Source: Bacillota bacterium (GTDB lineage Bacteria; Bacillota; Limnochordia; Darwinibacteriales; JAAYFS01). From it: 54,821 bases of DNA. The stretch lies in NCBI GenBank assembly GCA_012728115.1, contig JAAYFS010000010.1, positions 1 to 54,821 of the forward strand, written 5' to 3'. Positions 53,632 to 54,821 of the stretch are shown here, piece after piece. The notes beneath the pieces are model-generated. The model made no database searches, was not told the origin of the DNA, and worked only from the letters and a program-made list of their open reading frames with translations. The position numbers and the translations under genes were made by a program. Within the stretch, counting starts at the first letter, position 1. Each line of letters starts with the position of its first letter.

Positions 53632-54821
53632 TTAGGACTTTCTGTTGAGAAAATCCATCAGTTCCTGATAAGACCAAGTATTGATAACATTGGTAGGCTG
53701 TAACCAAGCTCGTTTGGCATAGTTAACTCCAAAAAAGACGTTCTCAAGCTCTTGCACACTATGCGCATCTGAATTTATTGCAATTTTTACGCCTTTGTCT
53801 GCTGCAATTCGAGCATAAGTATCATTAAGATCCAATCTAAGAGGTGATGAGTTGATCTCGAGAACTTTACCATAATCCGCTGCTGCTTGAATAATTCTTT
53901 TTAAGTCGACTTTATATCCATCTCTTTGACAAATCAACCGACCTGTTGGATGAGCGATTATATCTACATGAGGATTTTTGATACTATTGATAATCCTTTT
54001 GGTAAGCGTTTCTTCATCTTGTTTAAAACCACGGTGAATAGAAGCTATTACAATATCCATTTCTGCTAATACATTATCATCAAAATCTAATGTGCCATCA
54101 CTTAGGATATCACATTCTATTCCGCGTAAAATCGGAATACCTAGGCGATTTGCAACATCTTCGATTTCTTTTTTCTGACGTTTTAAATCCTGATAACTTA
54201 ATCCACTAGCTATTTTTAAAGACTGCGAATGGTCTGTGATTGCAAAATGCGTATAACCGCGCTCTAACGCTACTTTCGCCAGTTCCTCAATCGTATTACT
54301 ACCGTCACTGTAATTGGTGTGCATATGCAGATCGGCTCGATAATCCTTTAGCTTTATTACTTTTGGTACTTGTCCTTTTTCTGCAAACTCAACTTCCCCA
54401 CTATCTTCTCTAAGCTGAGGAGGGAGAAATGCTAACCCCAGATCCGAATAGATTTGTTCCTCTGAAGCAGGTTCGTATTCTGAATTTAATGCTAAAAAGA
54501 TCCCCTTTTTATCTGCTTTAGAAAGGATTTTTTCTAAATGATTTTTTGAACCCGTTGTGAGCAACCATTGTTTAGCAAATTGTTGCGGTTCACAAAAATG
54601 AAAGCGAGCATTAAATCCTGCAGAGAGACTCACTTCCACCGAATTAGCATCTACAACTTCTACTTCTTTAACCAATGGCATTTTTTTAATCACATCTTGT
54701 ACCGTTTCGATATTTTTCGTCGCAATGATCAACTCCAGGATAGGTGTTGATTCTGAAAAACGTCGTAAATCACCCGTAAACTCGACTCTTTCAAAATAAT
54801 CAATTTCGGACAATATTTCAA
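53632..54821 (-). CDS. polX: DNA polymerase/3'-5' exonuclease PolX (partial)
   Basis: The C-terminal part of a bacterial family X polymerase; the open frame runs off the window's right end, so about 170 residues at the N-terminus are missing. What is visible is the end of the polymerase domain (YFERVEFTGDLRR with the conserved GDLRR) and a full PHP exonuclease domain: DLHMHTNYSDG, HFAITDHSQSL, GIECDILSDG, DIVIASIHRGF, HPTGRL, INSSPLRLDL and INSDAHS carry the metal ligands. PolX near mutS2 is a known Bacillota arrangement. The base-excision repair role is inferred from the family. Confidence 0.94.
   Translation of the reverse strand, partial: EILSEIDYFERVEFTGDLRRFSESTPILELIIATKNIETVQDVIKKMPLVKEVEVVDANSVEVSLSAGFNARFHFCEPQQFAKQWLLTTGSKNHLEKILSKADKKGIFLALNSEYEPASEEQIYSDLGLAFLPPQLREDSGEVEFAEKGQVPKVIKLKDYRADLHMHTNYSDGSNTIEELAKVALERGYTHFAITDHSQSLKIASGLSYQDLKRQKKEIEDVANRLGIPILRGIECDILSDGTLDFDDNVLAEMDIVIASIHRGFKQDEETLTKRIINSIKNPHVDIIAHPTGRLICQRDGYKVDLKRIIQAAADYGKVLEINSSPLRLDLNDTYARIAADKGVKIAINSDAHSVQELENVFFGVNYAKRAWLQPTNVINTWSYQELMDFLNRKS

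Noticed and set aside
1-54821. CRISPR arrays, insertion sequences, prophage or integrase genes
   Set aside because: No regularly spaced repeats, transposase or phage genes were seen; the region is core chromosome.

Overview
The window looks like chromosome from an endospore-forming, diderm-unlike Bacillota (Firmicutes) bacterium of moderate to low GC. The evidence is a sigma-G gene, spoIIR, spoIIGA, a pro-sigma-E gene, ylmC/ymxH, yunB, a BofC-like gene and a cwlD-like amidase, together with Firmicute-style gene neighbourhoods (yqzL-recO, bofC-like next to ruvCAB, polX near mutS2). MurE carries the DNPR motif of meso-diaminopimelate-adding enzymes. The RNase P RNA reads as the ancestral A type rather than the Bacillus B type, and glycyl-tRNA synthetase is the two-subunit form, so a clostridial or deep-branching Bacillota lineage is more likely than Bacilli. 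I cannot name the species. Most genes lie on the minus strand.

Layout. 1-4.3 kb: nrdR, ylmC, spoIIR and sigG on the minus strand, diverging from spoIIGA-sigE on the plus strand, so most of the forespore-to-mother-cell sigma relay sits in one 3.3-kb block. 4.3-16.6 kb: a division and cell-wall (dcw) cluster read on the minus strand as mraZ-rsmH-ftsL-ftsI-murE-murF-mraY-ftsW-murA / ftsQ-ftsZ, with an MraZ operator at its head; murD, murC, murB and ftsA are absent and murG lies 17 kb away. 16.7-21.7 kb: rnpB, trmK, tRNA-Ile(CAU), then the dgt-dnaG-rpoD operon. 21.8-28.8 kb: ppdK, glyQS, a UBA/DUF4342-type gene, recO and yqzL. 29-32.5 kb: ruvCAB, a BofC-like gene and yebC. 32.5-34.5 kb: prsW, a zinc-ribbon miniprotein and murG.

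34.7-38.9 kb (plus strand): a tightly packed operon of an HTH/metallo-beta-lactamase fusion, a circularly permuted ATP-grasp-like protein and a lysine 2,3-aminomutase, followed by lgt. This is the best candidate for an undescribed pathway: it looks able to make beta-lysine and ligate it to something. 38.9-45.7 kb: leuS, yunB, a truncated ATP synthase operon (atpI-atpB-atpE only, with a two-carboxylate, Na+-type c subunit), a ferritin-like protein and a CofE-like ligase. 45.9-54.8 kb: a class A penicillin-binding protein, mutS2, a large U32 peptidase/hydroxylase-family protein, a cwlD-like amidase and the 3' part of polX, cut by the window edge.

Two highly conserved genes, rsmH and yebC, are each interrupted by one in-frame TGA and otherwise look intact, although TGA clearly serves as a normal stop in neighbouring genes. 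This is the most striking sequence anomaly in the window.
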